From assembly GCF_000308375.1 (NCBI RefSeq), contig NZ_BAFQ01000206.1:40036-104035 (forward strand): 64,000 bases of DNA, read 5' to 3'. Below, piece after piece: positions 1-8,127 of the stretch. The translations under genes and the position numbers were made by a program. The notes below the pieces were generated by a model that did no database searches, was not told where the DNA came from, and saw only the letters and a program-made list of their open reading frames with translations. The stretch comes from Nocardia aobensis NBRC 100429. GTDB lineage: Bacteria > Actinomycetota > Actinomycetes > Mycobacteriales > Mycobacteriaceae. Numbering within the stretch: the first letter of the stretch is position 1; each line of letters opens with the position of its first letter.

Positions 1-2
1 CG

Positions 3-596
3 GGCAAATACGTCTCCGGTAATCCCGGTGCGCTGCAGGCGCTGGTGCGCCGCGGGGTGCGGCTGGTCAACCGGATCCGCCGCCATCCGGCCGATTCCGG
101 TCTGGCTCACGTCGACGAGGTGCTGCGCCAGTTGGAATCGGTGGACCTGAACCGGCGCGACGCCGCGTGGGTCGCGTTCTGGGCGGTCGTGCATCGGCTC
201 GGCGACGTGGCCTGCCTCGGTGCGGCCTGTTACGCGGTCGGCGCCGATCCGCGCTGGGCGGGCCTGCTGATCGCGTTCAGCGTGGGCAAGGCGGTCGGCA
301 CGATTCCGTTCGCACCCGGTGGCATCGTCTACGTCGACGCCACCCTCATCTACAGCCTCACCGCCGCCGCGGGACTGCCGGCCGCACAGGCGGTGGCCGC
401 CGCCTTCGTCTACCGCATGGTGAGTTTCATTCTCGTCGCGATCATCGGCTGGATCGTCTTCGCCTTCCGCTTCCGCAATCCGCAGCTCGGTGATGCGCAG
501 TTCGAGGAGGAATTCGAGCAGCGCTCGGCCCTGCTCGCCGAACCCCGCCGCGCCGAAGGCGGCGACAAGCGACCCGACGGCGAGCCGCAGACCTGA
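3..596 (+). CDS. UPF0104/YbhN-type flippase-like membrane protein, C-terminal part
   Basis: The frame is open from the first full codon at position 3, so the gene begins before the window; the GTG at 45 is only an internal valine. About 197 C-terminal residues are visible. They include several hydrophobic segments and a glycine/proline-rich stretch (GTIPFAPGGIVYVDATL) followed by a last membrane helix (LVAIIGWIVFAF). This pattern is typical of the lysylphosphatidylglycerol synthase transmembrane/UPF0104 superfamily. The charged tail is likely cytoplasmic. The family moves or modifies lipids in the cytoplasmic membrane, but the substrate here cannot be told. Fairly sure of the family, not of the function. 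Confidence 0.7.
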   Translation, partial: GKYVSGNPGALQALVRRGVRLVNRIRRHPADSGLAHVDEVLRQLESVDLNRRDAAWVAFWAVVHRLGDVACLGAACYAVGADPRWAGLLIAFSVGKAVGTIPFAPGGIVYVDATLIYSLTAAAGLPAAQAVAAAFVYRMVSFILVAIIGWIVFAFRFRNPQLGDAQFEEEFEQRSALLAEPRRAEGGDKRPDGEPQT

Positions 597-644
597 GCGG
601 TCCCGGACTCCGGCTGCCGCACCGCTGTCACTACCCTGGCGATC

Positions 645-1055
645 GTGAGGAAATGGCTGCCGCTGCTGATCGATGTCGTGCTGGTGATCGTGTTCTGCGC
701 GATCGGCCGGCGCAGCCACGACGAGGCGGTGACGGCGGGTCTGCTGCGCACGGTCTGGCCGTTCGGCGCCGGTCTGCTGATCGGCTGGGTGATTGCCCTG
801 ACTCTTGCCGGCCGCGGGCGACTGTCAGCGGCGTTCGCGCATTTCGACGGATCGGCGGTGTGGCCGACCGGCGTGGCGGTGTGGTTGTCGACGTTGATCG
901 GCGGCATGGTGCTGCGGGTGATCAGCGGTCAGGGCACCGCGGTCAGCTTCGTCATCGTCGCGGCGACGGTCCTCGCGGTCTTCCTGCTGGGCTGGCGCGC
1001 GGTGTGGACCCTCGCCGCCCGGCGCATTCGCGTCACCGGCGCATCCGTGAACTGA
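645..1055 (+). CDS. DUF3054 family membrane protein
   Basis: A 136-aa protein with four predicted transmembrane helices: about residues 5-22, 42-58, 74-92 and 97-118. Helix order, length and the basic C-terminus match the actinobacterial DUF3054 family, which has no known function. The start is a GTG reading RKWLPLLIDVVLV. It lies 48 bp after the upstream membrane-protein gene, so the two could be co-transcribed. It ends 22 bp before the stop of the convergent lipoprotein gene. Confidence 0.75.
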   Translation: MRKWLPLLIDVVLVIVFCAIGRRSHDEAVTAGLLRTVWPFGAGLLIGWVIALTLAGRGRLSAAFAHFDGSAVWPTGVAVWLSTLIGGMVLRVISGQGTAVSFVIVAATVLAVFLLGWRAVWTLAARRIRVTGASVN

Positions 1056-1077
1056 CCCGCGGACCGCTTCTCGACGG

Positions 1078-2760
1078 CTACTTCTTGTCGTCCGGCGTGG
1101 CCAGCGACTGCAGCATGCGCGCGGCCATCCGGGAGGTGGCGTCACCGCTGTCGACATCATCGATGTGAATGGCGAAGGCCAGGTCACCGGCATTGGCGAT
1201 CAGCCACCCGTCCGAACCGGCGTTCGCCGTGAAGGCCGTGACCCCGGCGTAGCGGGCGACCGTCACCTCCTGTGGACTGGCGGTCGCGTCGCGCAGCATG
1301 CCGCGCAGTTTGTCGACCACATCGCCAGGCAGCGGTTCCAGCTTGGCCTCGGTGGTGCCGGGCCGGCCGATCTCGATCATCGGCGGCGCCACCGATCCGC
1401 GCGCGATCGTGGCGGCGGCGATCGCCATTCCGAACGGGCTCGCCAGAATCGGATCGTTGGCGCCCTGTTTGACCTGCTCGACGCCGCGACCACCGATCGG
1501 CAGCCGGCCCGTGGTCTCGTCCAGCCCGGGAACCTTGAATCCGATACCGACGCCCAGCATGGCCGCCGCCTCGGCCGCATCCTGCACCGAAACGTCCTGC
1601 GGCGCCTTCTTCTTCTGAATCGAGGCGACCGCCTTGAACAGGTCCATCGCACCGCCGACCGGATAGGTCGCGGTGAAGGCGGGCGCGCCCTGAGCACTGG
1701 CGTAGTTGTTCTGGGCGGCCGCGACGACCGCTCCGGTGGAGGGCTGAATCGCCACGATCGATGCGGCCGTACCCACACTCACCACGGCGTCCTCGGCCGC
1801 GCGCTGCAGCTTCTGGTCCATCGTGGAGGCGATGTCCGGTCCGGGCGGTCCCTGATATCCGGCGAGCTGGGTGACCATCTTGCCGTCGGGTTCGAACAGC
1901 TGCACACCCCAGCCGGCGTGCTGATCCCGGTTCTCCTGCCACACCTTCTGCAGCGCCTCGGTCATCGGCGACCACACCCGCCGGTCGGCGACGATCAGCC
2001 TCGGCTGCTTCTCCATCACCACGCCGGGAATCGAGGCCATCCGCGGCTCGAGAATCGCGAAATCGTCCTCGCGCAGGCTCACCGCGGTGATCGGCTTACC
2101 CTGTGCGCCCGCCAGCTGCTGCATCAGCGAGGCACCGGTGATGAGCGGGGCGACCGGCGCGATGGCATCGGCCAGGGCGTTGGTGGTACCGACGAGATCG
2201 CCCGTCTTGGTGGGGTCCACCTTGATGACGTTGATGGTCTGCTGGGTCAGCAGCGGCTGGCCGTCGTTGTCGTTGACCTTGGGCGGCGGCGTCGCCTCGG
2301 TGCGGACCAGTTTCACCGAGCGCTTGGAGTCCAGTTGCGGCATGACGACGGTGGGGTCCCAGGAAATCCGCCAGCCGATAGCCAGCTTGCGGATATTACC
2401 CTGCAGGTCGTAACTCCAGTCCTTACCTGGGCCGAAATTCCAGGCGGCTTTGAGGTTGAACATCGCCGAATCGCCGTCGAGGCTGATGAACTGAACCAGC
2501 TTGTAATCGGGCTTACCGGGCTGGAGTCCGTCGAACATGGACTTCAGGGTGCTCTCGGCACCGGAGGGGTACGAGGTCAGTGCGGCGGCGCCGGCGGCAT
2601 CGCGATCATCCATTAGCTGGGTGAAATGCTCGACGACCCCTTCGGGTCCGCTCGGCGTGCTGTGAAAATCGCACGACCCCATCACGATCGCTACGGCAGC
2701 AATTGCGGCCAGTGCCACTGCGCCCCGAACGCGAAAGCGGCGGGATCCCCACACATCCAT
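1078..2760 (-). CDS. PbpLipo/MecA_N-type penicillin-binding-protein-like lipoprotein, probably inactive
   Basis: About 560 aa with an N-terminal signal ending in a lipobox-like MGSC (Cys about residue 30), so probably a membrane-anchored lipoprotein. An NTF2-like MecA_N domain follows (about 35-150), then a dimerisation region and a C-terminal fold resembling a transpeptidase. The family cross-links peptidoglycan. Here the SxxK serine region reads YPVGGAMDLFK, the part that should hold SxN is much shortened, and the KTG position reads GVTAF. No catalytic motif is intact, so a binding or regulatory role is more likely. The ATG at 2760 is used; a GTG at 2769 is also possible. Convergent with the DUF3054 gene. 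Confidence 0.75.
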   Translation of the reverse strand: MDVWGSRRFRVRGAVALAAIAAVAIVMGSCDFHSTPSGPEGVVEHFTQLMDDRDAAGAAALTSYPSGAESTLKSMFDGLQPGKPDYKLVQFISLDGDSAMFNLKAAWNFGPGKDWSYDLQGNIRKLAIGWRISWDPTVVMPQLDSKRSVKLVRTEATPPPKVNDNDGQPLLTQQTINVIKVDPTKTGDLVGTTNALADAIAPVAPLITGASLMQQLAGAQGKPITAVSLREDDFAILEPRMASIPGVVMEKQPRLIVADRRVWSPMTEALQKVWQENRDQHAGWGVQLFEPDGKMVTQLAGYQGPPGPDIASTMDQKLQRAAEDAVVSVGTAASIVAIQPSTGAVVAAAQNNYASAQGAPAFTATYPVGGAMDLFKAVASIQKKKAPQDVSVQDAAEAAAMLGVGIGFKVPGLDETTGRLPIGGRGVEQVKQGANDPILASPFGMAIAAATIARGSVAPPMIEIGRPGTTEAKLEPLPGDVVDKLRGMLRDATASPQEVTVARYAGVTAFTANAGSDGWLIANAGDLAFAIHIDDVDSGDATSRMAARMLQSLATPDDKK

Positions 2761-2979
2761 GTCGCCCACTCTTCACTCTTGTCACTCCAGCAACAAGACC
2801 AACGGTACCCGAAGGAGTTGCCCGCGGTCCCACCTAGGCACCGACCGCATCTTCCATGCTCAGCGACCACAATAGTGCCCGATCCCCGACATCCGTTGCA
2901 GCCGGTCGGCGAAATCCGCGGACGTGTTCGGACCTTCCCCTTTCCTCCGACAGCGAAACCTGACGAGCCACCTTGCGGC

Positions 2980-3001
2980 GTAATCTTGTAATCACAGTTA
3001 C
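2980..3001. promoter_or_regulatory. AT-rich element with GTAATC repeats before the 3030 gene
   Basis: This short AT-rich stretch stands out from its GC-rich surroundings. It contains two direct GTAATC copies and ends in GTTAC, so its outer bases form a GTAA...TTAC inverted pair. It sits about 30 bp before the ATG at 3030, where a promoter or operator is expected. No regulator is identified. Confidence 0.3.
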
Positions 3002-3029
3002 AGCGAAACTCTCGCAGTGAGGAAACATC

Positions 3030-3614
3030 ATGAGACACGGACACGGACGTGGATTCGGGCGGCCGGGCGGCTGGCAACAGGCGGATCTCCCCGACGCCGC
3101 CGACGCTCCGGACTGGTTCGCCGGAAGGTTGCCGAGCGAGTGGTTCAGCGGTCCGGCGACCATCGAGATCGACCGCGACGAGATCGTGGTGATCGGCGAA
3201 CTGGCGCTGCCGGCCCCCGAATCCGGCGACGAGGACGCAGCCGGCTCCGAACCGTCACCCGCGACGGTGGACGGACTGATCGCGCGCTTCCGCGAGTCGA
3301 CGCGACCGGCCCGCATGCAGATCGCCCAGGAGGCCCAGGCACGCTACGGCCGCAATGTGGCGTGGGGCGTATCGGTCAACGGGGAACGCACCCTGTTCAC
3401 CCATCTGTCGGTTCCGGTGATGACGCGGCTGCGCCAGCCCGAACGCAAGGTGCTCGACACGCTCGTCGACGCCGGGGTCGCCCGCTCCCGCGCCGACGCA
3501 CTCGCGTGGACGGTGAAATTGGCCGGTAAGCACGCCGAGGAGTGGTTGGCGGAACTGCGGACGGCGATGCGCAAGGTGGACGACCTGCGAGCCGAGGGGC
3601 CGCGCGGCCTGTGA
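3030..3614 (+). CDS. Conserved hypothetical protein, 194 aa
   Basis: Not assigned to a family. The N-terminus is Gly/Arg/His-rich (MRHGHGRGFGRPGG), the middle is acidic, and the C-terminal about 110 residues are helical and charged. The stretch GVARSRADALAWTVKLAGKH resembles the helix pairing of small ribbon-helix-helix-like actinobacterial proteins, but that likeness is weak. A GAGG ribosome site lies 8 nt before the ATG. The aroQ gene follows after 19 bp with its own probable promoter. Codon use is normal for the region, so this is very likely a real gene. Confidence 0.75.
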   Translation: MRHGHGRGFGRPGGWQQADLPDAADAPDWFAGRLPSEWFSGPATIEIDRDEIVVIGELALPAPESGDEDAAGSEPSPATVDGLIARFRESTRPARMQIAQEAQARYGRNVAWGVSVNGERTLFTHLSVPVMTRLRQPERKVLDTLVDAGVARSRADALAWTVKLAGKHAEEWLAELRTAMRKVDDLRAEGPRGL

Positions 3615-3620
3615 CCGGGC

Positions 3621-3626
3621 TAGGGT
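3621..3626 (+). promoter_or_regulatory. Probable -10 box for leaderless aroQ
   Basis: TAGGGT lies 7 nt before the aroQ ATG. That spacing would put the transcription start at or next to the start codon. No Shine-Dalgarno sequence is seen, which fits a leaderless mRNA. Confidence 0.35.
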
Positions 3627-3633
3627 ACCGGTC

Positions 3634-4062
3634 ATGGCACCGATTCTCGTGCTCAACGGCCCGAATCTGAATATGCTCGGCACCCGCCAGCCCGAGGTCT
3701 ACGGCTCGGACACGCTCGACGACGTGGTCGAGCTGTGCCGGGCGACCGCCGCCCGCTTCGATCGCGAGATCACCGCCTATCAGTCCAATTCCGAAGGGGC
3801 GCTGATCGATCGGATTCATGCGGCCCGCGGGGTGGAAGCCGGGATCGTGATCAATCCCGGCGGCCTGACCCACACCTCGGTGGCCCTGCGCGACGCCCTG
3901 GTGATTCCCGAGGTGCCGATCGTGGAGGTGCACATCTCGAATGTGCACGCGCGCGAGGAATTCCGGCACCACTCCTACATCTCGCCGATCGCCACCGCGG
4001 TGATCGCCGGAATGGGCATCCGGGGATACGCGGCGGCGATCGAATTCCTCTGCACCCGTTGA
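3634..4062 (+). CDS. aroQ: Type II 3-dehydroquinate dehydratase
   Basis: A 142-aa cytoplasmic enzyme of the shikimate pathway that dehydrates 3-dehydroquinate to 3-dehydroshikimate. All hallmarks of the small type II family are visible: the N-terminal strand and loop LVLNGPNLNMLGTRQPEVYG with the catalytic Tyr and lid Arg, QSNSEGALIDRIH, the substrate loop INPGGLTHTSVALRDAL, and VEVHISNVHAREEFRHHS with the catalytic His and second Arg. Length is normal for the dodecameric enzyme. It stands alone here rather than next to other aro genes, directly after the 194-aa unknown gene. Confidence 0.96.
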   Translation: MAPILVLNGPNLNMLGTRQPEVYGSDTLDDVVELCRATAARFDREITAYQSNSEGALIDRIHAARGVEAGIVINPGGLTHTSVALRDALVIPEVPIVEVHISNVHAREEFRHHSYISPIATAVIAGMGIRGYAAAIEFLCTR

Positions 4063-4070
4063 GCGTTCGC

Positions 4071-4922
4071 TCAGGCCCCGTCGCGCAGTAGCCGATACAT
4101 CGGCACTCCGGCGCCGGCCACCTTCTCCCACAGCTCGCGCACGGTGTGCGAGAGCGTGGCCTCCACCCCCACCTCCTCGCTGGTCTCGACGACGTGGGTC
4201 GCACCCGCCACCATCATGCGGGCGGCGGCCTCGTCACCCCAGCCGCCGGACTTCGCGGCGGCGGCGTATTCGGCCATGAAGAAGGGGAACGCCTCGGCGG
4301 AACGCTGCGCGAACGGCAGGAAGCGGTCGGCGTCGTGGCCGGCGCGCTCGATCACGGCCAGGGCCTGGTTGTAGCCGATCAGCCAGGGATGGAACAGCGT
4401 GAGCAGGGCCTGGTAGAACAGCTGCGCCAGCCCGTCGTCGGCGCCGAGGTACTCCGGTGCGCTGAGCGGGCGCAGCAGGTCGGCATGTGCGTCGAACACC
4501 TCGCGCGGGCCGCTGTAGAAGATGTAGGACGCCGGATGGGTGATGTTGTCGCCGGCCGACATGAATCCGCCGGACAGGAACCGCGCCCCGTGCGAGCGCA
4601 CCCATTCGGCGCCCGCGCGGGTGCGTTCCGGGGAATCGGAGGACAGGTTCACGATCACCTTGTCCCGCAACCCTTCCGGAGCCAGGCCGAGGACGTCGTA
4701 CATGGCGGCGTAGTGGGTCAGGCTCAGCACGATCACCTCGTTGCGGTCCAGGGCGTCGGCCACCGACTCGGCGCGACGGGCGCCCAGTTCCGCCATCGCC
4801 TCGGCCTTGTCGGCGCTGCGATTCCAGACCGTCACCTCGGTGCCCGCGGCCAGCAGTGCGCGCACGATCGCCCGGCCCATCGGGCCCAGCCCGATCACCG
4901 TGACGGAGGAACGTTCGGACAT
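4071..4922 (-). CDS. NAD(P)-binding reductase of the 6-phosphogluconate dehydrogenase/imine reductase family
   Basis: A 283-aa protein starting with the Rossmann motif VIGLGPMGRAIVRAL, followed by an NADP-type VWNRSADKA loop. The all-helical second domain (about 165-280) has the plan of beta-hydroxyacid dehydrogenases and imine reductases. The phrase LSSDSPERTRAGAEWV and a membrane-free helical C-terminus fit the imine-reductase-like branch better than true 3-hydroxyisobutyrate dehydrogenase. The catalytic residue cannot be fixed by eye. It is divergent from an HxlR regulator across 148 bp containing repeats, so that regulator probably controls it. The natural substrate is unknown. Confidence 0.8.
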   Translation of the reverse strand: MSERSSVTVIGLGPMGRAIVRALLAAGTEVTVWNRSADKAEAMAELGARRAESVADALDRNEVIVLSLTHYAAMYDVLGLAPEGLRDKVIVNLSSDSPERTRAGAEWVRSHGARFLSGGFMSAGDNITHPASYIFYSGPREVFDAHADLLRPLSAPEYLGADDGLAQLFYQALLTLFHPWLIGYNQALAVIERAGHDADRFLPFAQRSAEAFPFFMAEYAAAAKSGGWGDEAAARMMVAGATHVVETSEEVGVEATLSHTVRELWEKVAGAGVPMYRLLRDGA

Positions 4923-4935
4923 GGTGTACTCCTTG

Positions 4936-4957
4936 CTGTTTCGAAGCTGTTTCGAAG
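4936..4957. repeat. Tandem 11-bp repeat CTGTTTCGAAG x2 before the reductase
   Basis: Two exact copies of CTGTTTCGAAG stand head to tail, each containing the palindrome TTCGAA. They begin 13 bp upstream of the reductase start. A likely operator or promoter element for the divergent HxlR/reductase pair. Confidence 0.5.
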
Positions 4958-5013
4958 TTCTTCCGATCGGCGCCGGATTCGATCGTCACCGGGATCCGGG
5001 TCCGGGGCAATAA

Positions 5014-5029
5014 CGCACGTCGACGTGCG
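5014..5029. promoter_or_regulatory. 16-bp perfect palindrome, candidate HxlR operator
   Basis: CGCACGTCGACGTGCG is a perfect 16-bp palindrome in the space between the reductase and the HxlR gene, 41 bp before the HxlR start. HxlR regulators act as dimers on inverted repeats, so this is a good candidate site. Not tested. Confidence 0.45.
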
Positions 5030-5070
5030 GTTGCTTACCTCGAGGTTCGGAAAAAGCTCAGGAGGATGAG

Positions 5071-5418
5071 ATGGCGGACGACTGTGACACAGAACACTCG
5101 GTCTGCGGGATGTCGGTGGCCATCGACGTGGTCGGCGGCAAGTGGAAACTCCACCTGATGTGGGTGCTGGGCGAGGGCCCGCAGCGCTTCGGCCGCATCC
5201 GCGCCCTGCTGCCCGGGGTGAGCGAGAAGGTGCTCACCGAGAATCTCCGCCATCTGGAATCCCACGGCGTGGTCCGCCGCGAGGTGTTTCCCGAAATCCC
5301 GCCGCGAGTGGAATATTCGCTCACTCCCGCGGGCGTCGCATTGGCCGCGGCTTTGCGCCCACTCGAACAGTGGGGTGAACGGCGCCGCGACGGACTGTTC
5401 GAGACCGCGTTCGCGTGA
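5071..5418 (+). CDS. HxlR-family transcriptional regulator
   Basis: A 115-aa winged-helix protein. The opening CDTEHSVCGMSVAIDVVGGKWKL has the family signature: a Cys near the N-terminus and GGKW leading into the first helix. The recognition region LLPGVSEKVLTENLRHLESHG and the wing VEYSLTPAG follow. Many HxlR proteins sense redox or aldehydes through the N-terminal Cys; here Cys5 and Cys12 are candidates. A strong GGAGGA site 5-10 nt upstream sets the ATG at 5071. Divergent to the NAD(P) reductase, its probable target. Confidence 0.92.
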   Translation: MADDCDTEHSVCGMSVAIDVVGGKWKLHLMWVLGEGPQRFGRIRALLPGVSEKVLTENLRHLESHGVVRREVFPEIPPRVEYSLTPAGVALAAALRPLEQWGERRRDGLFETAFA

Positions 5419-5467
5419 GGGCTGGTCAGCTGTTGTGGGGTCGGACCGTGGATTTCGGCGCCGGTTC

Positions 5468-6232
5468 TCAGGCGTGTGCGGGTCGTGTCCCGAGTTCTCG
5501 TACTCGGCGCGCGAGGACGCGGGCGTGGTTGACGAACCCGTCGTGGTTCATGGGTTGGATGGTGTAGCCGGCTGGGTCTTGGTGGACGTAGTAGCGGCCG
5601 TCACCTGGGAAGTCCATCCACACGAAGCCCTGGGCGCCGTCGGTGCGATTGTCGAGGAATCGTCCTGGGTAACACAGGACTTCGCCCCAGCCGCTGCGGG
5701 GGCGGGCCAGGAATGTGTTCATACGTTCCCGGAGCGTTGGCCGGCGTTGCCACCCGAGAGACTCGGGCTCGAGGTCGAGTTCGGACTTCAGGCCACCCAG
5801 TTCGTGGCGGCCGGGCGGAAGTTCGGGAAGCATGCGTGCGAGCAGGTCCAAGGCCTGGACATGTGTGCACAGAGTGACCGAAACATCGCCGCTCGCACCG
5901 GGTTCCGGATCGGGGTCCTGAATGGCGACCGCTGCGCTGGAAGGTCCGAAACCGGCGTAGCCGCGCAGTTGTACATCGGGGTTGTCGGGGTCGGCGCCGA
6001 GGCGGCCGTGGACATGCAACCGGACCTGAGGTTCGGTGAGGGTGCCGATGAGGCGCGCGAAATCGTCGTCCACGCGCGGGCGCAGGCTGTCGATGGCTTC
6101 CCGGCGCCGGCGAATCAGATCCGCTTCGTCGATGGCACGCAACGTATTCCAGGTCGGGTACGGCAGGCGGTCGCGCTCCATCGCGAACAGTGCCGCCTCG
6201 TACTGGGCACTGGTCAACTGCCAGTGAATCAC
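5468..6232 (-). CDS. EspG-family ESX/type VII secretion chaperone
   Basis: A 254-aa cytoplasmic protein that resembles EspG. It opens with WQLTSAQYEAALFAMERDRLPYP, has alternating strands and helices, and ends with a segment resembling the EspG C-terminal strand (YYVHQDPAGYTIQPMNHDGF). EspG proteins bind PPE partners and deliver them to the ESX secretion machine. Its start overlaps the stop of the PPE gene by 4 nt (ATGA), so the chaperone and its likely cargo are translated together. No EccC, EccD or MycP gene lies nearby, so it must use a system encoded elsewhere. Recognition is by overall pattern, hence moderate confidence. Confidence 0.7.
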   Translation of the reverse strand: MIHWQLTSAQYEAALFAMERDRLPYPTWNTLRAIDEADLIRRRREAIDSLRPRVDDDFARLIGTLTEPQVRLHVHGRLGADPDNPDVQLRGYAGFGPSSAAVAIQDPDPEPGASGDVSVTLCTHVQALDLLARMLPELPPGRHELGGLKSELDLEPESLGWQRRPTLRERMNTFLARPRSGWGEVLCYPGRFLDNRTDGAQGFVWMDFPGDGRYYVHQDPAGYTIQPMNHDGFVNHARVLARRVRELGTRPAHA

Positions 6233-7725
6233 CGATACTCTCCCGGCGCTCGGCCGCGATCGGGCGGATTCGCCGATCGGGCTGCGGGTGGTTGCTGCTG
6301 CGACGACTCATCCCCGATGGCGCCGTAGGCGGGCAATACCCTCCGCCCGTCCTCGATCCATTCCTCGAGGTGCTGCCCGCGCAGATACTCCGCGGACTGT
6401 CGGTCCTTGTCCTCCTCGGACTTGCCCTTGCCACCCGCGCCGGGTGACATGCCCGGCGTACCGGCGGCGCCCGGCTGACTCGGAGCACGCATTCCCCCCA
6501 AAGAGGCAGCCGCCGGTGATGCAACGGGGCCACCGGGTATCGACGATCCGAGTCCCGGACGCGCAGTACCACCGCCCGAACCGGACAGGCCGCCCAGTCC
6601 GGAACCGTGGGAACCACCACCCGATCCGGAACCGTGAAGACCGCCGCCCAGTCCGGAACCGGAAGTCCCACCGCCCAGCCCACCGCTCGGGTCGAAACCG
6701 GCGGCAGTCGTGGAGGCGGCGTTCGGCACGCTTGAACTTGTTGTGCTGGAGGGGTTCTGCCCGCTACTCGGAGTTGCGGAACTCGGCTGCGTCCCCTGCG
6801 ATTGGTTCCCATCGGTCCCGGTGTTCGGATCGGAGCCCGGATTCACCTCGCCGGGTCTCGGATTCTGGTCACCGCCACCGGAATTCGATGGACCAGGCAC
6901 CGGCGAAACCGGCCCCGGGCCTGCCGGACCAACCGGGCCGCCCGGAGCGGCCGCCGGATAGACCGTGGGCAGCACCGGCACCGCCTGATCCCCACCACGA
7001 ATGCCGGGTGAGTACACATTCCGGAGCACCTGCAGAGCCGCCTGCCGTGCTTCCTCTTTCTGGGAGTCCTTATCTTGCTGCTCCGCGAGGATCGGAAGTT
7101 GCGGTCCCGTCGGCGCGGCCGCCGGCCCCAACGTCGGCGATCCCGGAGGCAGAATCGGCCCTGTTCCCGTGGGCACCATCGCCTGCAACAACGGAGTCAG
7201 CATCCGGAAAGTCTCGTCGCTACCGCGCTGCGCAAAGGCAATCTTCATCGCGACCATCGACGCCGACTTGCCGATATCGGCGACAGAGTCCAGAACACGC
7301 CCGAACGTCTGGGCCGCCTTCTGACCGGCAGCCCCCTCCCAGCCGTTGGCGATCGCGTCCTGGACGACCTTCTTGCGAGCCGTGTCCGCACCATCGGCCA
7401 TACCCGACCCGATATTGCTCCACGCCTCCGAAACCGCGTGCACGACATCGGGTTTGATCTGATAGGTCAGATCGCGAATCTGCTCCAACGTCAGGTGCTC
7501 GAAGTTGTCCCCACCGGTAATCGACTGCGGATCGACATCGATACGCAATTGACCGGCCAGCACATTGATCTGCTGCTGCAACGCGAGCTGATCGGCATCC
7601 CACGCCTGCGTATTCGAACCCGACACCATCCCCGCATAGAAGCTGTTGCTCATGGCGTCGAGCCGCCGCAGGAAGTCGCCACTACCTTGGTCCAGATAGC
7701 TCGACGGTTCCGGTGGGGGAGTCAC
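6229..7725 (-). CDS. PPE-like type VII secreted protein with Pro/Gly-rich tail
   Basis: 498 aa. Residues about 1-190 form a helical PPE/WXG100-like domain; GWEGAAGQKAAQTFGRVLDS has the W-x-G turn, and AWSNIGSGMADGADTARKK precedes it. Residues about 215-470 are low complexity, rich in Pro, Gly, Ser and Asn, with repeated GLGGGLHGSGSGGG-like units. This is typical of a surface or secreted tail. A charged C-terminal end follows. The GTG start overlaps the stop of a 39-codon ORF (GTGA). The gene overlaps the EspG gene downstream by 4 nt. Likely exported by an ESX system together with a small partner; no enzymatic domain is seen. Confidence 0.75.
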   Translation of the reverse strand: MTPPPEPSSYLDQGSGDFLRRLDAMSNSFYAGMVSGSNTQAWDADQLALQQQINVLAGQLRIDVDPQSITGGDNFEHLTLEQIRDLTYQIKPDVVHAVSEAWSNIGSGMADGADTARKKVVQDAIANGWEGAAGQKAAQTFGRVLDSVADIGKSASMVAMKIAFAQRGSDETFRMLTPLLQAMVPTGTGPILPPGSPTLGPAAAPTGPQLPILAEQQDKDSQKEEARQAALQVLRNVYSPGIRGGDQAVPVLPTVYPAAAPGGPVGPAGPGPVSPVPGPSNSGGGDQNPRPGEVNPGSDPNTGTDGNQSQGTQPSSATPSSGQNPSSTTSSSVPNAASTTAAGFDPSGGLGGGTSGSGLGGGLHGSGSGGGSHGSGLGGLSGSGGGTARPGLGSSIPGGPVASPAAASLGGMRAPSQPGAAGTPGMSPGAGGKGKSEEDKDRQSAEYLRGQHLEEWIEDGRRVLPAYGAIGDESSQQQPPAARSANPPDRGRAPGEYR

Positions 7726-7841
7726 GGCTGCGCCCTGTGGATGCCGGCTGCTACGAAAACACGCGCCTGCGCGACCTCGCGTGAGAGGCCTCGCCAGACC
7801 GTTGGCCGCGCACCGGTACGACGCTCGACTTTCGCTCGCAT
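7722..7841 (-). CDS. Possible 39-aa small protein before the PPE gene
   Basis: This 39-codon ORF begins with ATG after a strong GGAGGGGG ribosome site (6-nt spacing). Its TGA overlaps the GTG of the PPE gene by 4 nt. The product is basic (MRAKVERRTGARPTVW...) with no recognisable domain. The good ribosome site and coupled stop suggest it is translated, possibly to drive translation of the PPE gene. It could also be only a leader peptide. Confidence 0.45.
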   Translation of the reverse strand: MRAKVERRTGARPTVWRGLSREVAQARVFVAAGIHRAQP

Positions 7842-8127
7842 GACTGTCCCCCTCCGACTCGCCGCTGCATGAGGACGCGTGAAACCCCCTGCTGCGGAGA
7901 CTTTATCCCAGGTGTCCGCGCCATGCCCAGCCGATCGCGCGTAGGTGCACTCCGGCTCGACCGTGATGACACCGGAGCGTCGTACCGGCCCGGTCGCCAA
8001 CCTGCACGCGACACTGGAGAGGCGTCGACGGAATCCTTGCCTAGGGGAACCGGCCGGCCGTCGGTGACGTCCAAATCTGTGAACGAGGCCTCGAGTGGGT
8101 TCGAGAATCAGCGCGAGAAGGAGTGTC
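7842..8127. other. Divergent promoter region between the two halves of the ESX cassette
   Basis: About 290 bp separate leftward and rightward ESX genes. It must hold both promoters. No clear inverted repeat or small RNA was recognised; no convincing gene is seen in it. Confidence 0.5.
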
